Shown in pieces: positions 55,432 to 64,000 of a stretch of DNA of 64,000 bases (positions are counted from its first letter, which is position 1; every line of letters begins with the position of its first letter). Below the pieces are notes generated by a model that worked only from the letters and a program-made list of their open reading frames with translations, was not told the DNA's origin and ran no database searches. This DNA comes from Limnanthes douglasii subsp. nivea (taxonomy: Eukaryota > Streptophyta > Magnoliopsida > Brassicales > Limnanthaceae), in the NCBI GenBank assembly GCA_036936605.1, contig JAUPFV010000005.1, positions 236,497,770 to 236,561,769 on the forward strand, given 5' to 3'. A program made the translations under genes and the position numbers.

Positions 55432-56865
55432 ATGGTGACTGCAAAAGCTCTTCGTAACATCATCGGGATCATCGGTTTGTTCTATACCTTTTCATGCATT
55501 TAAATTTAAGTGTTTGTGATTTTGTGGAAACCGTTTTTGGAGTGTATTTGAGGATTCATATAGACTATAGAGTGATTTGATAGATTTTTTTTTTGTTTGA
55601 TTTACGAATTTGTTAGAATGCTTCGTTCGTTTGAGAAATCTTGATCGATTAAGGCTTTGTTGATGTTAGTTTTTGTAAAATCTAGTAGAAAAGAAGAAGA
55701 AAAGTTTACTAAATTTGGATCCAGCGTCTGAATTTAGAAACGAAGTTTATGATTTGATGATACATCGGTGTAATTCTTCTCAGTGTTGGGGTTTTGATTC
55801 ATGCAGGGAATTTTATCTCCTTCGGATTGTTCCTTTCACCAGTGTAATTTCTCACTCTAGATATATGATTTAGAATTATGAACTTGGCTAATGATATTGA
55901 TAAGTTTTCCAATACTTGGTTTATCTATTTACTTGCAGTCCTACGTTTTGGCGAATCCACACTAAAAAATCAGTAGAGGAATTTCAGCCCTACCCTTACA
56001 TAGCAACTACTATGAACTGTATGCTTTGGGTCTTCTATGGATTACCTGTAGTTCACCCTGACAGCATTCTCGTTAGTACCATCAATGGTGTTGGACTTGT
56101 CATTGAGGCCATCTATTTGTCGATATTCTATTTCTACGATGACACCGCAGACCGTAGAAACAGGGTAATGATAAACTTATCTTGTAATTTTTTGTTTCCT
56201 TAATCTGATAGTAGTAAAAACAACAAAAACCTCAATCTAATCTATTCGTTTGTTTACATCTCTTTTACAGAAACTAATTAACCTTTGGATTCCGGTCGAG
56301 ATAGTATCAGTAATTTTGATCATTTTCATCACAACTATGGGTCTGCACAGCACTTTTGCAAAGACAACATTTGTGGGTATCATTTGTGATATCTTCAATA
56401 TTGCTATGTACGCATCACCAACATTAGTTGTGGTAAGTTCTATAAGACTCAGTGATTCAAAATTGCTGTGTGTATTTAGCAATTTAGATTTGAATCTTTA
56501 TATTGACATGATTTGAGTTGCATAGGGCAAAGTTATTAAAACCAGAAGTGTTGAGTACATGCCTTTCTGGCTTTCGTTCATCGGCTGCATCAACGCGATG
56601 ATCTGGACTGCTTACTCACTCATCTACAAGCTTGACCTTTACATCTTTGTAAGAATACTTAAAATGAATTTGGTATCTATATCATTATAAATGCATAAAT
56701 GTATGAAATGTAGATTAATATTGTGGGTGAGTTTTGTTTGTGCAGATTAGCAATGGTCTAGGTACTTTCTTTGGTGTCATTCAACTGGTTGTCTATGCCC
56801 TCTACTGTCGTGAATCAAAGAATGGCGCAGGTGGTAAGGCATCTGAAATGGAGCTTGCTGCTTGA
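55432..56865 (+). CDS. SWEET: SWEET sugar transporter (six exons)
   Basis: A membrane uniporter moving sugars down their gradient; SWEETs sit in plasma or vacuole membranes. Exons by GT-AG junctions and frame: 55432-55474, 55807-55843, 55939-56164, 56271-56432, 56526-56648, 56746-56865, giving 236 residues. Two MtN3/saliva (PF03083) repeats of three helices each: [20 protein letters not shown] (TM1), [11 protein letters not shown] (TM2), [17 protein letters not shown] (TM3), then a linker helix and the second repeat ([57 protein letters not shown]). The Pro residues near TM1, TM5 and TM6 and the pore Asn in TM3 and the TM6 region are kept. The short C-terminal tail ends SEMELAA. Length and motifs suggest clade II (SWEET4-8 type), which is mostly hexose-transporting; the clade call is inference. 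No lesion seen. Confidence 0.93.
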
Positions 56866-57786
56866 TCAACAACAAGTCAACAACCCATCTTTACACCCTA
56901 TTATAGTTTTATCGTTTGGGTGTTTTAATTTTTTTAAATACAGCGTTTACTAGTATTATTAGAGTTTTTTTTTCTTGTTTCGCTAATTTGTTTCGGTGAT
57001 ATTACTTTTAATTCGTATGTAGTAACTACATTTTACGAGTTTCTATATAGTTTTAACTTCTTATCTTGTTTTCTTTTTCTTTTCATCCTATATAGTTAAA
57101 CTATAAAACAGAATTCGATTTGAGTACTCAATTTACAGTATTGTTCAAATGACTTTCTTTTTTGAATCAGAAATATAAAGTATGAACTTAAAAACTTTTT
57201 ATACCTACTAAAATTCAAAACACCATGGGTGACAGTACCAGAACTTATAAAACAAATAGAAATAATTCAATTAAATAAAGTTCTCAACAAACATGGATCC
57301 CTATTAAAAAAAAGGAATCGGCCGGCTCATAGCTACTAAGCCCTCAAGACTCTCGAATTTTCACGCTATGAGTCCTTGGCCTTGGAAGTTCTGAGCTCAA
57401 CACACTAAAGAAGAAAATACCGAATTTAAACACCGGTCCAGAATTAAATACCAGGCAATTTTATTTACAGGAACAACTCTTTAAAGTTCTAATGAAATTC
57501 TAAACTATTATGTTGTTTTTTTCTGAACAGATAGATGAAGTTAAGTGTATAACTTATTACTAATCATTTTGACTTGATGGCTAACATTAATTAGGCAACA
57601 TGCATGAATGAATAAACTAATGCATGAATGAATAAACTAAGTGTAAAGTAAAGGTTTACTTGATAAAACAAACTACAAGGAAAACGCTTGTTTTAGACTT
57701 TAGTTGCACTCACCTCTACCATTCCTTTCCTACTTTTATAGAATACATTACATATATATTTCGGCCATAGAAGATGACTAATTAGC
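56866..57786. other. Intergenic region between convergent SWEET and kinase genes
   Basis: Holds the 3' untranslated regions of both genes. A 22-bp unit (TGCATGAATGAATAAACTAA) is tandemly duplicated at 57601-57642. No other gene seen. Possible poly-A signals are AT-rich and not unique. Confidence 0.5.
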
Positions 57787-60729
57787 TTAAGGCCCTCGGT
57801 GTAGGCGGAGGCAGAAACAACCTTGCTGTTGATCATTAGGAATCATACCTCCACCCCTGTTAGTGTCGATAGCTTCTAACATTCTGACCACCACCTCCAT
57901 CTCAGGCCGCTTGTCTGGGTTAGCATCCCAACATCGCTTCATTACATTTGCAAACGAGTTTGGACAGCAACGAGGGATGTCTGGCCTCAAGTTCTGGAAA
58001 ATTAAAAATTAAGGACTTTAATCTTGTATGTCTCAATCGGTGATTTATGCAATTCTAAAAAAGATCAGGTACACCAAAATCCGGCTTTTGGAAAAAAACA
58101 GTCCGAGTCCAAATTGAAATTGAGGACAGGTTAAGGCTTGGCCTTCAAATAAGCTTGTTAATTTTAAGGGTCAAAAAGTGCATCTAACTTCTAGTTCCGG
58201 TCAAACAATTATGGTCAGTAAGATGATTATAAATTTTAAAATGTATACAAAATTTGTAAAAGTAGATACAAACTTGGCCGGACCGGCTTCATTTCAGGTT
58301 GTATAAATCAAAACATAAGTTGAACTCGAACAAATTTCGACTCCAGTTTAGACTACTATATACTATAAGGTTTATTATCCAACCTGAATTCGAACCGTAA
58401 CCAGTGCATTCCTGAATAATGGAATAAATGTAAATGAAGTAACGCACCTGGCGGACAACAGCCGTTGTCACTTCTGAGAAACTGAGATCAGGGTAAGGCA
58501 TATCACAGCAATATATCTCCCACAAGCAAATACCAAAGCTATAGACATCACACTTTCTATTATATGGGTTTCCGTTTAAAACCTGTTTTTTCAGACAATT
58601 AATTAGCAGAGTTAACAGAATGAGAGAAATATAGAAACAATACTACCTCAGGTGCCATGTAACCAAGTGTTCCTGTCTCTCCAGTCATGTCATTTGGATT
58701 TGAAGCCTCAACGCGTGCCACACCAAAATCAGCTATTTTAAGTGTACGAGTCTTGTCCAGAAGCATGTTTTCTGTCTTAACATCTCTATGGACAATCTTT
58801 CTAGAGTGAAGATAACTCAGCCTATATAATATATAACCATCAAACAAATTTAAAACAACAATATATTTTTATATACCTAAATTTAAAATGGACAATGAGA
58901 AATGAGAAATGAGAAATAAGAAATAAGAAATAAGAAATTGACCCGCGAGCAAGATCTAGTGCCAATTGAACGACTATTTTAAAAGCTAGTTTCCTCCTGC
59001 GGTTTTTTATCAGGTAGTTTTTCAGGGCACCACCGTGACAATATTCTACGATAACACAGCAAACATTACTGGGCATGCCCATGTAACCATTCTCCGTCTG
59101 TACGTACATATCCGGTGTGCCAATTGTTGCTCCTATGAACTGCAAAAACAGTAACTAAGTCTTAATTTGACATATCTAATATCCACTTGGATAGTATTAG
59201 CTAACTGAATAACAATCCAAACATATCTTATCAAGAGCACATCTTGGATTATTTCAAAACGAAACTCAGTCAAATCAAAAAGCAGAGAATACAAAATTTA
59301 AACCCAATTATATTTTATTTTTCTTGGTACAACAAGATTACATATAAAAGATACAAATAGAGAAGTGTGAACACTTTGATTATCTTTAGTTCATGAAGCA
59401 CGAAACTAAGTTAGCCCGACCTGAATAAATAGAAACGAAAGTGTGGGTGGAGAAAAAATTACCCTAGTAACATTGGGATGCTCCAGCTTATGCCAAACAG
59501 CAACTTCTTGTGTAAAGGAAGCTCTTAGTGAAGCTACTTCAGCGTCGGTGCGATGACCCTCTTCTCCCCAGTCAAGTAACTTAACTGACCACCATATAAC
59601 AAAAAGTTAATATTCTCAGATCAAGAAAACAAAAACATTATATACTTCAAAAACTTTAGAAATCACTCTAAAGCAGAAATTCCCTATTCAATCCAATACA
59701 AATCAAAGGTAAATAAAAAGTACACCAAAACATTTTTAGCACTTGTGTTGTGGATTATTAAGATCCCATGATACTTTAATTAGATTCACACCGAAAAAGA
59801 AAAGAATGAGGCTTTCATATGTGGGTGATGTAACATATCCAATTGGCAAATCAATTGGCTAGAAAAAGTTAGCAAATCACAGAAAAGTGAAACTTAAACT
59901 TGTCTAAAGTGAGAGATAAGGCTCAGACAATAAAAGTGCATAGAACTAACATCATTGAATGCAACTAACTAACACAGCCTGCAAAAAGAGCAAGTTTTGC
60001 AAAGTTCAGTTGGTCACATATTAACTATGAAAATCAATATAACATAACTTTGGATTTTCTAAAGATTTGTGCTTCTAAAGACATAACAAGTCTAAAGCAC
60101 AAAGCAACTCGATAAGAAAGAGAAAGAGAAAGAGATCTTGTCTTAACTAAGTAAGAAGTACTGAAAGTGGTAAACACTTAAAGCTACCAACTTTAGATTT
60201 AGTTGTGGCTGTAGTTGTGGGGGACCGACCCTGAAGTAAAGTTAGAAATTTTATCTACTCATAAAAACCCTAACCACTACTATTACTTTTTAAAACCCTT
60301 AATCAAGAGAGTGAAAGAAGCATGCAAAATCCAAATGAATGAATTAGTGTTGTTTTTGAGAAATTGAAAAAAACATATACCAGCAACATCTTGGCCATCA
60401 TAAGTCCCACGGTGAACAGTACCAAAAGTTCCACGGGCTATAACATATTTGATTATAAGCTTAGAAGGATCAATCTCCCAGTCTTGTGTTTTCATGATGG
60501 GTTGATTGACATGTTTGTTTAGTGCTAGCGGTTGTTGAAGTTGTGGTAGTGATGGCGGTGGCAGTGGCTGTGGGTTACTACTTTGTTGTCCTTCTTCTTT
60601 CAGGCTCTTGTTTTTCTCCATAGACCATGCTTTGCTCAGATGTTTTTGCAACTGTTCATCTAAAAGTTTAAGATCTATCTGATCTGCTCTCACATACCCA
60701 CCGCTGCTGCTACTCTCACTCTTCTTCAT
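57787..60729 (-). CDS. Raf-like MAPKKK (group C), serine/threonine kinase, six exons
   Basis: Cytoplasmic protein kinase of the plant Raf-like group C family. Exons on the - strand: 60729-60381, 59584-59463, 59139-58943, 58821-58647, 58582-58448, 57993-57787. All junctions are GT-AG and in phase, giving 394 residues. The N-terminus (VRADQIDLKLLDEQLQKHLS) is the signature of this group, followed by a Pro/Gln linker. Kinase domain: ARGTFGTVHRG (ATP loop), VAVKLL (Lys, across intron 1), HRDVKTEN (catalytic loop), DFGVAR, GTLGYMAPE (activation segment) and KCDVYSFGICLWE. The C-terminal QQQGCFCLRLHRGP is also typical. Intron 1 is 796 bp. Convergent with the SWEET gene. Substrates are unknown; relatives act in stress and light signalling. 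Confidence 0.95.
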
Positions 60730-60744
60730 CTCTCTCTCTCTCTA
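60730..60744 (-). repeat. GA/CT microsatellite in the kinase leader
   Basis: CTCTCTCTCTCTCT on the + strand lies immediately upstream of the kinase ATG, that is, a GA-rich 5' untranslated region on the coding strand. Confidence 0.7.
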
Positions 60745-61223
60745 TGTCTATCGTTATCGTGATAGGTATATATGTAAACTAGTGTTGATAGACATGATAT
60801 ATATCCAGAGCCAAAGGTTTTAGAATACACAATAAACAAAGATACTTGTAATTCACAATGGCACATGGATTTTGCCATCACTCGACAAGTGTTTGTGTAT
60901 TTACTTACACCATTTCTCTCTCTTACTTTCTTTTTCTTTTGTTTATTTATGGGATTCACGGTCTAAGGTAGCCTGTATTATGTATAAACCAAAACCAAAA
61001 CCCAAAGGTCTATCGCTATTTATAATGTTGAACAGTCTTTTTTTTTCCTTTTCCAAAGAAGGGTTCTTTTCTTTTCTTGCAAATAGAGTTAATGGAAGTT
61101 TGGTTATGAATTGAGAGATGGCCATGATTTTTGAAATGTTGGTTTCTTTTAGAAGATGAGTTTCTGAATTGAAGAGATGGTGATGATTTATGTAACATTG
61201 CTGGTCAACACAGACAAAGATTT
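60745..61223. other. Upstream region of the kinase gene
   Basis: Non-coding; should contain the promoter (reading leftward). Short open frames on both strands overlap each other and look like chance. No distinct TATA box could be chosen among several AT-rich stretches. Confidence 0.5.
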
Positions 61224-61315
61224 AAGTGATGTAAGCGTAAAACTATTTACACAAAACATATCGGACAATTAAGTGATGTAAGCGTAAAACTATTTAGACA
61301 AAACATATCGGACAA
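61224..61315 (+). repeat. Two-copy tandem duplication, 47-bp unit
   Basis: AAGTGATGTAAGCGTAAAAC and the following 27 bases occur at 61224 and 61271 with a single change (TTTACAC/TTTAGAC). Recent duplication. Confidence 0.9.
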
Positions 61316-61437
61316 AAAATCTCGTTGAATGTAAATTTGTTTGCTCATAAATCTTATCGCATCATATACTACTGATGTTTACTGAACGTTTTGTACAATA
61401 TCTTTCTACTTGGAGTTTTATCTCCTTTAGCTAATAT

Positions 61438-61581
61438 CCCATTTTAATCTACATCTTAGTTTCTTAAGTTATAATGTGTGGTACTACTAGTGAAACAAAT
61501 TTGGTTTCGCCCATTTTAATCTACATCTTAGTTTCTTAAGTTATAATGTGCGGTACTATTAGTGAAACAAATTTGGTTTCA
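61438..61581 (+). repeat. Two-copy tandem duplication, 72-bp unit
   Basis: CCCATTTTAATCTACATCTT and the following 52 bases occur at 61438-61509 and 61510-61581, differing at a few positions (GTGTGG/GTGCGG, CTACTA/CTATTA). Confidence 0.9.
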
Positions 61582-62469
61582 TTCAAACAAATTTTGGTTT
61601 CTAAACCATGGTATTAATTTTTTCAGTTATGTTATTAGATTTTTATTTTATTGTTAAAAAGATTTTGTTGTAGTTTGATGTCTATAGTACATTGTACTTT
61701 GTTTCTATAGGACAAGCATATGAAAAGATTCATTGCCTAAAGGCTAGCTTTAGTGTATTCTTTGATGTTAAAAGAAATAACAAAGTGAACTACTAAGTAG
61801 TAAATCCTATTATCATAGGAGAGAGAAATTACATTGATTAGGGTTACCTTCCTTTATTTATACTAAGTATGACCGTTATCTCCAATTAGTCCGCTCTTTG
61901 ACTCCACTAAATGTACGTTTCAACTACATTTACATCATGAAATCTAATTTAGCGATCATCACATTAATGGTTTGACCAATCCTGCTAACATGGCTCTAAA
62001 CCGCTAATCTGATTATCACTTATTATCCGAGGTGTTCTGTCAGCTTCATGTGTTCGGTTTCCCTTACTTGCTCAATACCATGAATGCCTCTCTAGTCCTT
62101 TTCTTCTCCTCTCGGTAACACTCTTCGTAGATTTTATATGTGCAAAAAAACTGAGCTCCTCTCCAATCGTTTTCCTTCTGCTCTACGTGCTTCCTGTCCA
62201 ACGCTCCCCTAGCCTCGGTACGGGTCTGATTATCTTCTCGTGACTTCGCCCTTGCTTTTCCCTGTTCGGCAAAGTCCATCGAACGACTGGTTCGTCTCTG
62301 TCCATACTTCTTTCCTACTTTGCAATCAGCTTGTCCTATAACCTTTTATGCTACTTGTTCGACTATTTATGTTTATTTTCTTCGTGTGGTGATTACCTCG
62401 TCATCACTTGGTTAATTTTGAACCCTTAAGTAATCTATATTAATACTTTCAAGTAATAGTATAGCACTT
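61582..62469. other. Spacer, possible solo LTR
   Basis: No gene accepted. The stretch 61790-62400 (beginning near TAACAAAGTGAAC, with GAGAGAAATTACATTGATTA and later CT-rich, moderately GC-richer sequence) has the texture of a plant LTR and faintly recalls the LTR of element B, but no partner or duplication was found. Confidence 0.35.
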
Positions 62470-63162
62470 AAGGAAGCAGGTATTTAATTTGAAGTAAAAT
62501 GATAGTTTGATTTCTGATTGATAGTATATTTCGAAACCCAATCAATTGCATAATTTTGTTTCCAAAATATATGTCTAACAACCATGTAATAAGAAATCAA
62601 ATTTCTACAACAATTTATTATTGATACTAAGTACCAAAGAGCTTTACCATAGCTTAGAACATAAAAAATAATTAAGAAATCAATTTCAGCATCCACTTTT
62701 TTAGATAATTTTCTTTATAGTAAAGAAGGCCATCAAATAATGCCCTAGTTTTTACAATTATAGGGAATTTTTACTTATTAAGATTCCTCTAGTATAATTT
62801 AGTTCACTATTACAATTTCTAATTATAAACCACTACTTGATTCTCTATCAATTAAACTAGAACCATCACAATTAAGCTTGAGTCTATTTAATATTGGGGG
62901 TGTCATTTGACATAAAGATAATGCCTAGGATTAAACATGTGATTAAAATAACCAAGAGTATTAGCTGTTTTAAGTCACCAGTCCGATGTTTATATTTGAT
63001 AAGGTTTGAATTATCAAGGGTAGCTAGTATATATGTGACAATATCAATTATATTTTTGGAAGTTAGCTGAATACAATTATATTTTGATTTGTTTCTAGCA
63101 ATCCATATAAACCAGACTATTATAGAAGGAAGTAGTCTAACATGTGTGTATTTTAGAGTCAA
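62470..63162 (-). pseudogene. LINE ORF2 3' fragment (RNase H and zinc region)
   Basis: On the - strand, 63162-62884 begins LKYTHVRLLPSIIVWFIWIA and RNKSKYN, the segment after the zinc-binding region of plant LINE ORF2. 62696-62484 gives RNLISYYMVVRHIFWKQNYA and IDWVSKY, the end of the RNase H domain (compare ILHHIFREQNRAVDWLAR at 2630). Element T2 starts three bases beyond its right end, so T2 inserted into this LINE; the remainder may lie outside the window. Confidence 0.75.
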
Positions 63163-63165
63163 AAG
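63161..63165. repeat. Candidate left target-site duplication of T2 (AAAAG)
   Basis: Five bases directly before the T2 LTR. The right copy would be beyond the window, so this cannot be confirmed here. Confidence 0.4.
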
Positions 63166-63573
63166 TGATGAGTCCGGATTCTGTTACCTCTTCGGACAGA
63201 GACAGTTCGGACAAAGACCAGCTAACCGGACAGAGCAGTTCGAACACCTTATCCATTGGATTGTTAGAACTAGGACTAAAGTACTTAAAAACCTAATCAC
63301 TTCTTGACTGAGCTACATGCTCTCCTGCTAAGAACTCATCGGTCCTTAAACTTGACCCGGGTCCATTAAACATGACCCGAAAGCCCATAAGGCCCAAATG
63401 TAAAGGTATAAATACCCAACCACCAACATTAAATGAGGGTAATGAAAATTAAATACAACCATGCTGCTTAATTCTCCCTCTACTCTCTACTCAAACATTA
63501 AATACTTACAAACTTCCACAAAACACCAAACAAAAGTTACGATCTTACCCTCAGACGAAAATAAACCACACCA
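63166..63573 (+). repeat. 5' LTR of T2
   Basis: 408 bp, aligned with both T1 LTRs. Shares ACATGACCCGAAAGCCCATA and TCTCTACTCAAACA-like R/U5 sequence. It lacks the tandem GGACAGGTCACATGGACC units. Confidence 0.9.
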
Positions 63574-63574
63574 G

Positions 63575-63593
63575 ATTGGCGACCACAGTGGGA
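63575..63593 (+). other. Primer-binding site of T2
   Basis: ATTGGCGACCACAGTGGGA directly after the LTR, identical to T1. Confidence 0.75.
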
Positions 63594-63645
63594 GAGAAAG
63601 GTGCCTGAATCGAGCATTCAAAACCAACAAAAACAATCAGTCCGA

Positions 63646-64000
63646 ATGAATCCGGACGCCACACAAGTACCACCAGCTTTGCTTGAAGTGGTGGGTGAAA
63701 ACGATGAGTACACTATCGAGGAGCGTGATAGGTTAAAGGGTGAGATAGAAGCTCTGAGGGCAGAAAAGGCTAAAATGGGCATGAACGAAAAGTCAAAAGC
63801 ATCAGTTGCTCATCATACCGATAACCCTAGAGAGCATGAGCCTTCAAAGACTCATGTGAGTACCAAAAAGACTCATGCCAGCTCCAAAAAGTCTCACCGG
63901 TCTAAGCCAGTGGAGAGTTCTGACTCAGACTCAGAGTCTTCTGATAGCTCATCAGATGAGGAAGGAGTTGAAAAGCCCTTGTCCTCCAGCAGTGATGAGG
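63646..64000 (+). CDS. gag: T2 gag, N-terminal part, open to the window edge
   Basis: ATG at 63646, at the same distance from the primer-binding site as in T1. The 118 codons visible contain no stop: an N-terminal coiled coil (TIEERDRLKGEIEALRAEKA), then Lys/Ser-rich low complexity (KKTHASSKKSHRSKPVESSD) and an acidic Ser/Asp/Glu run. Colinear with T1 gag residues 1-118. Whether the rest is intact cannot be seen. Confidence 0.85.
   Translation, partial: MNPDATQVPPALLEVVGENDEYTIEERDRLKGEIEALRAEKAKMGMNEKSKASVAHHTDNPREHEPSKTHVSTKKTHASSKKSHRSKPVESSDSDSESSDSSSDEEGVEKPLSSSSDE

Larger units (their letters stand above)
63166..64000 (+). mobile_element. Tat-lineage LTR retrotransposon (T2), 5' end only
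   Basis: Sister of T1: the same LTR start TGATGAGTCCGG, TATAAATA at 63407-63414, LTR end CACACCA, identical primer-binding site and homologous gag start. The LTR is 408 bp against 459 in T1, mainly because the CCGGACAG cluster is shorter. The window ends inside gag. Confidence 0.9.

Noticed and set aside
60872..61198. Overlapping small open frames upstream of the kinase gene
   Set aside because: Both strands are open at once in low-complexity T- or A-rich sequence; more likely promoter DNA.
62064..62279. 71-codon charged open frame on the - strand
   Set aside because: No known motif, starts inside a possible solo LTR, and the opposite strand has the texture of non-coding LTR sequence.

Overview
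This is plant nuclear DNA, most likely from a eudicot. It is AT-rich. The only apparently intact cellular genes are two intron-containing plant genes with GT-AG introns: a SWEET sugar transporter and a group-C Raf-like MAPKKK. Everything else recognisable is transposable-element DNA of plant type: Ty3/gypsy elements of the Tat lineage, L1-like LINEs, a hAT transposon, a Mutator-like MITE and a SINE-like unit. I see no bacterial operon, CRISPR array, rRNA or tRNA gene. The species cannot be named from the sequence.

Layout. 1-2783: decayed LINE (+). 3529-6009: LTR-bounded non-autonomous element with a gag-like remnant. 6270-8985: remnant of a Tat element (element A, - strand) keeping its antisense ORF, a scrap of gag and a primer-binding site, but no pol. 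9400-11330: dead hAT transposase (-). 11331-17724: mostly non-coding, with a MITE and tandem repeats. 17725-38306: decayed Tat element B (-), split by a young Tat element T1 (+, 20862-31385) with matched LTRs and a TGCTA target-site duplication. 38307-41629: degenerate repeats, a SINE-like unit and a dead DUF4283 ORF1. 41630-49620: decayed Tat element C (+). 50655-51300: CGGTTC-rich island. 51441-53691: ORF1-only retroposon with a 19-bp target-site duplication and an open 445-codon DUF4283 protein. 55432-56865: SWEET gene (+). 57787-60729: Raf-like kinase gene (-). 62470-63162: LINE fragment (-), cut by element T2 (63166 to beyond the window), a sister of T1 whose gag is open to the edge.

The most notable pattern is that all four Tat-type elements with sequence downstream of pol (A, B, T1, C) carry a long gene on the strand opposite to gag-pol, between pol and the 3' LTR. 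Its product has a conserved region resembling the 'putative gypsy type transposon' domain (PF04195, Transposase_28), followed by a charged, coiled-coil-rich tail. In T1 and A a short candidate intron (85 and 75 bp) interrupts this gene at the same place, and in T1 a TATA box lies just upstream of its ATG. T1 itself inserted into the antisense gene of element B. T1's LTRs differ at only 6 positions plus one 27-bp tandem duplication, yet both gag-pol and the antisense gene are broken.
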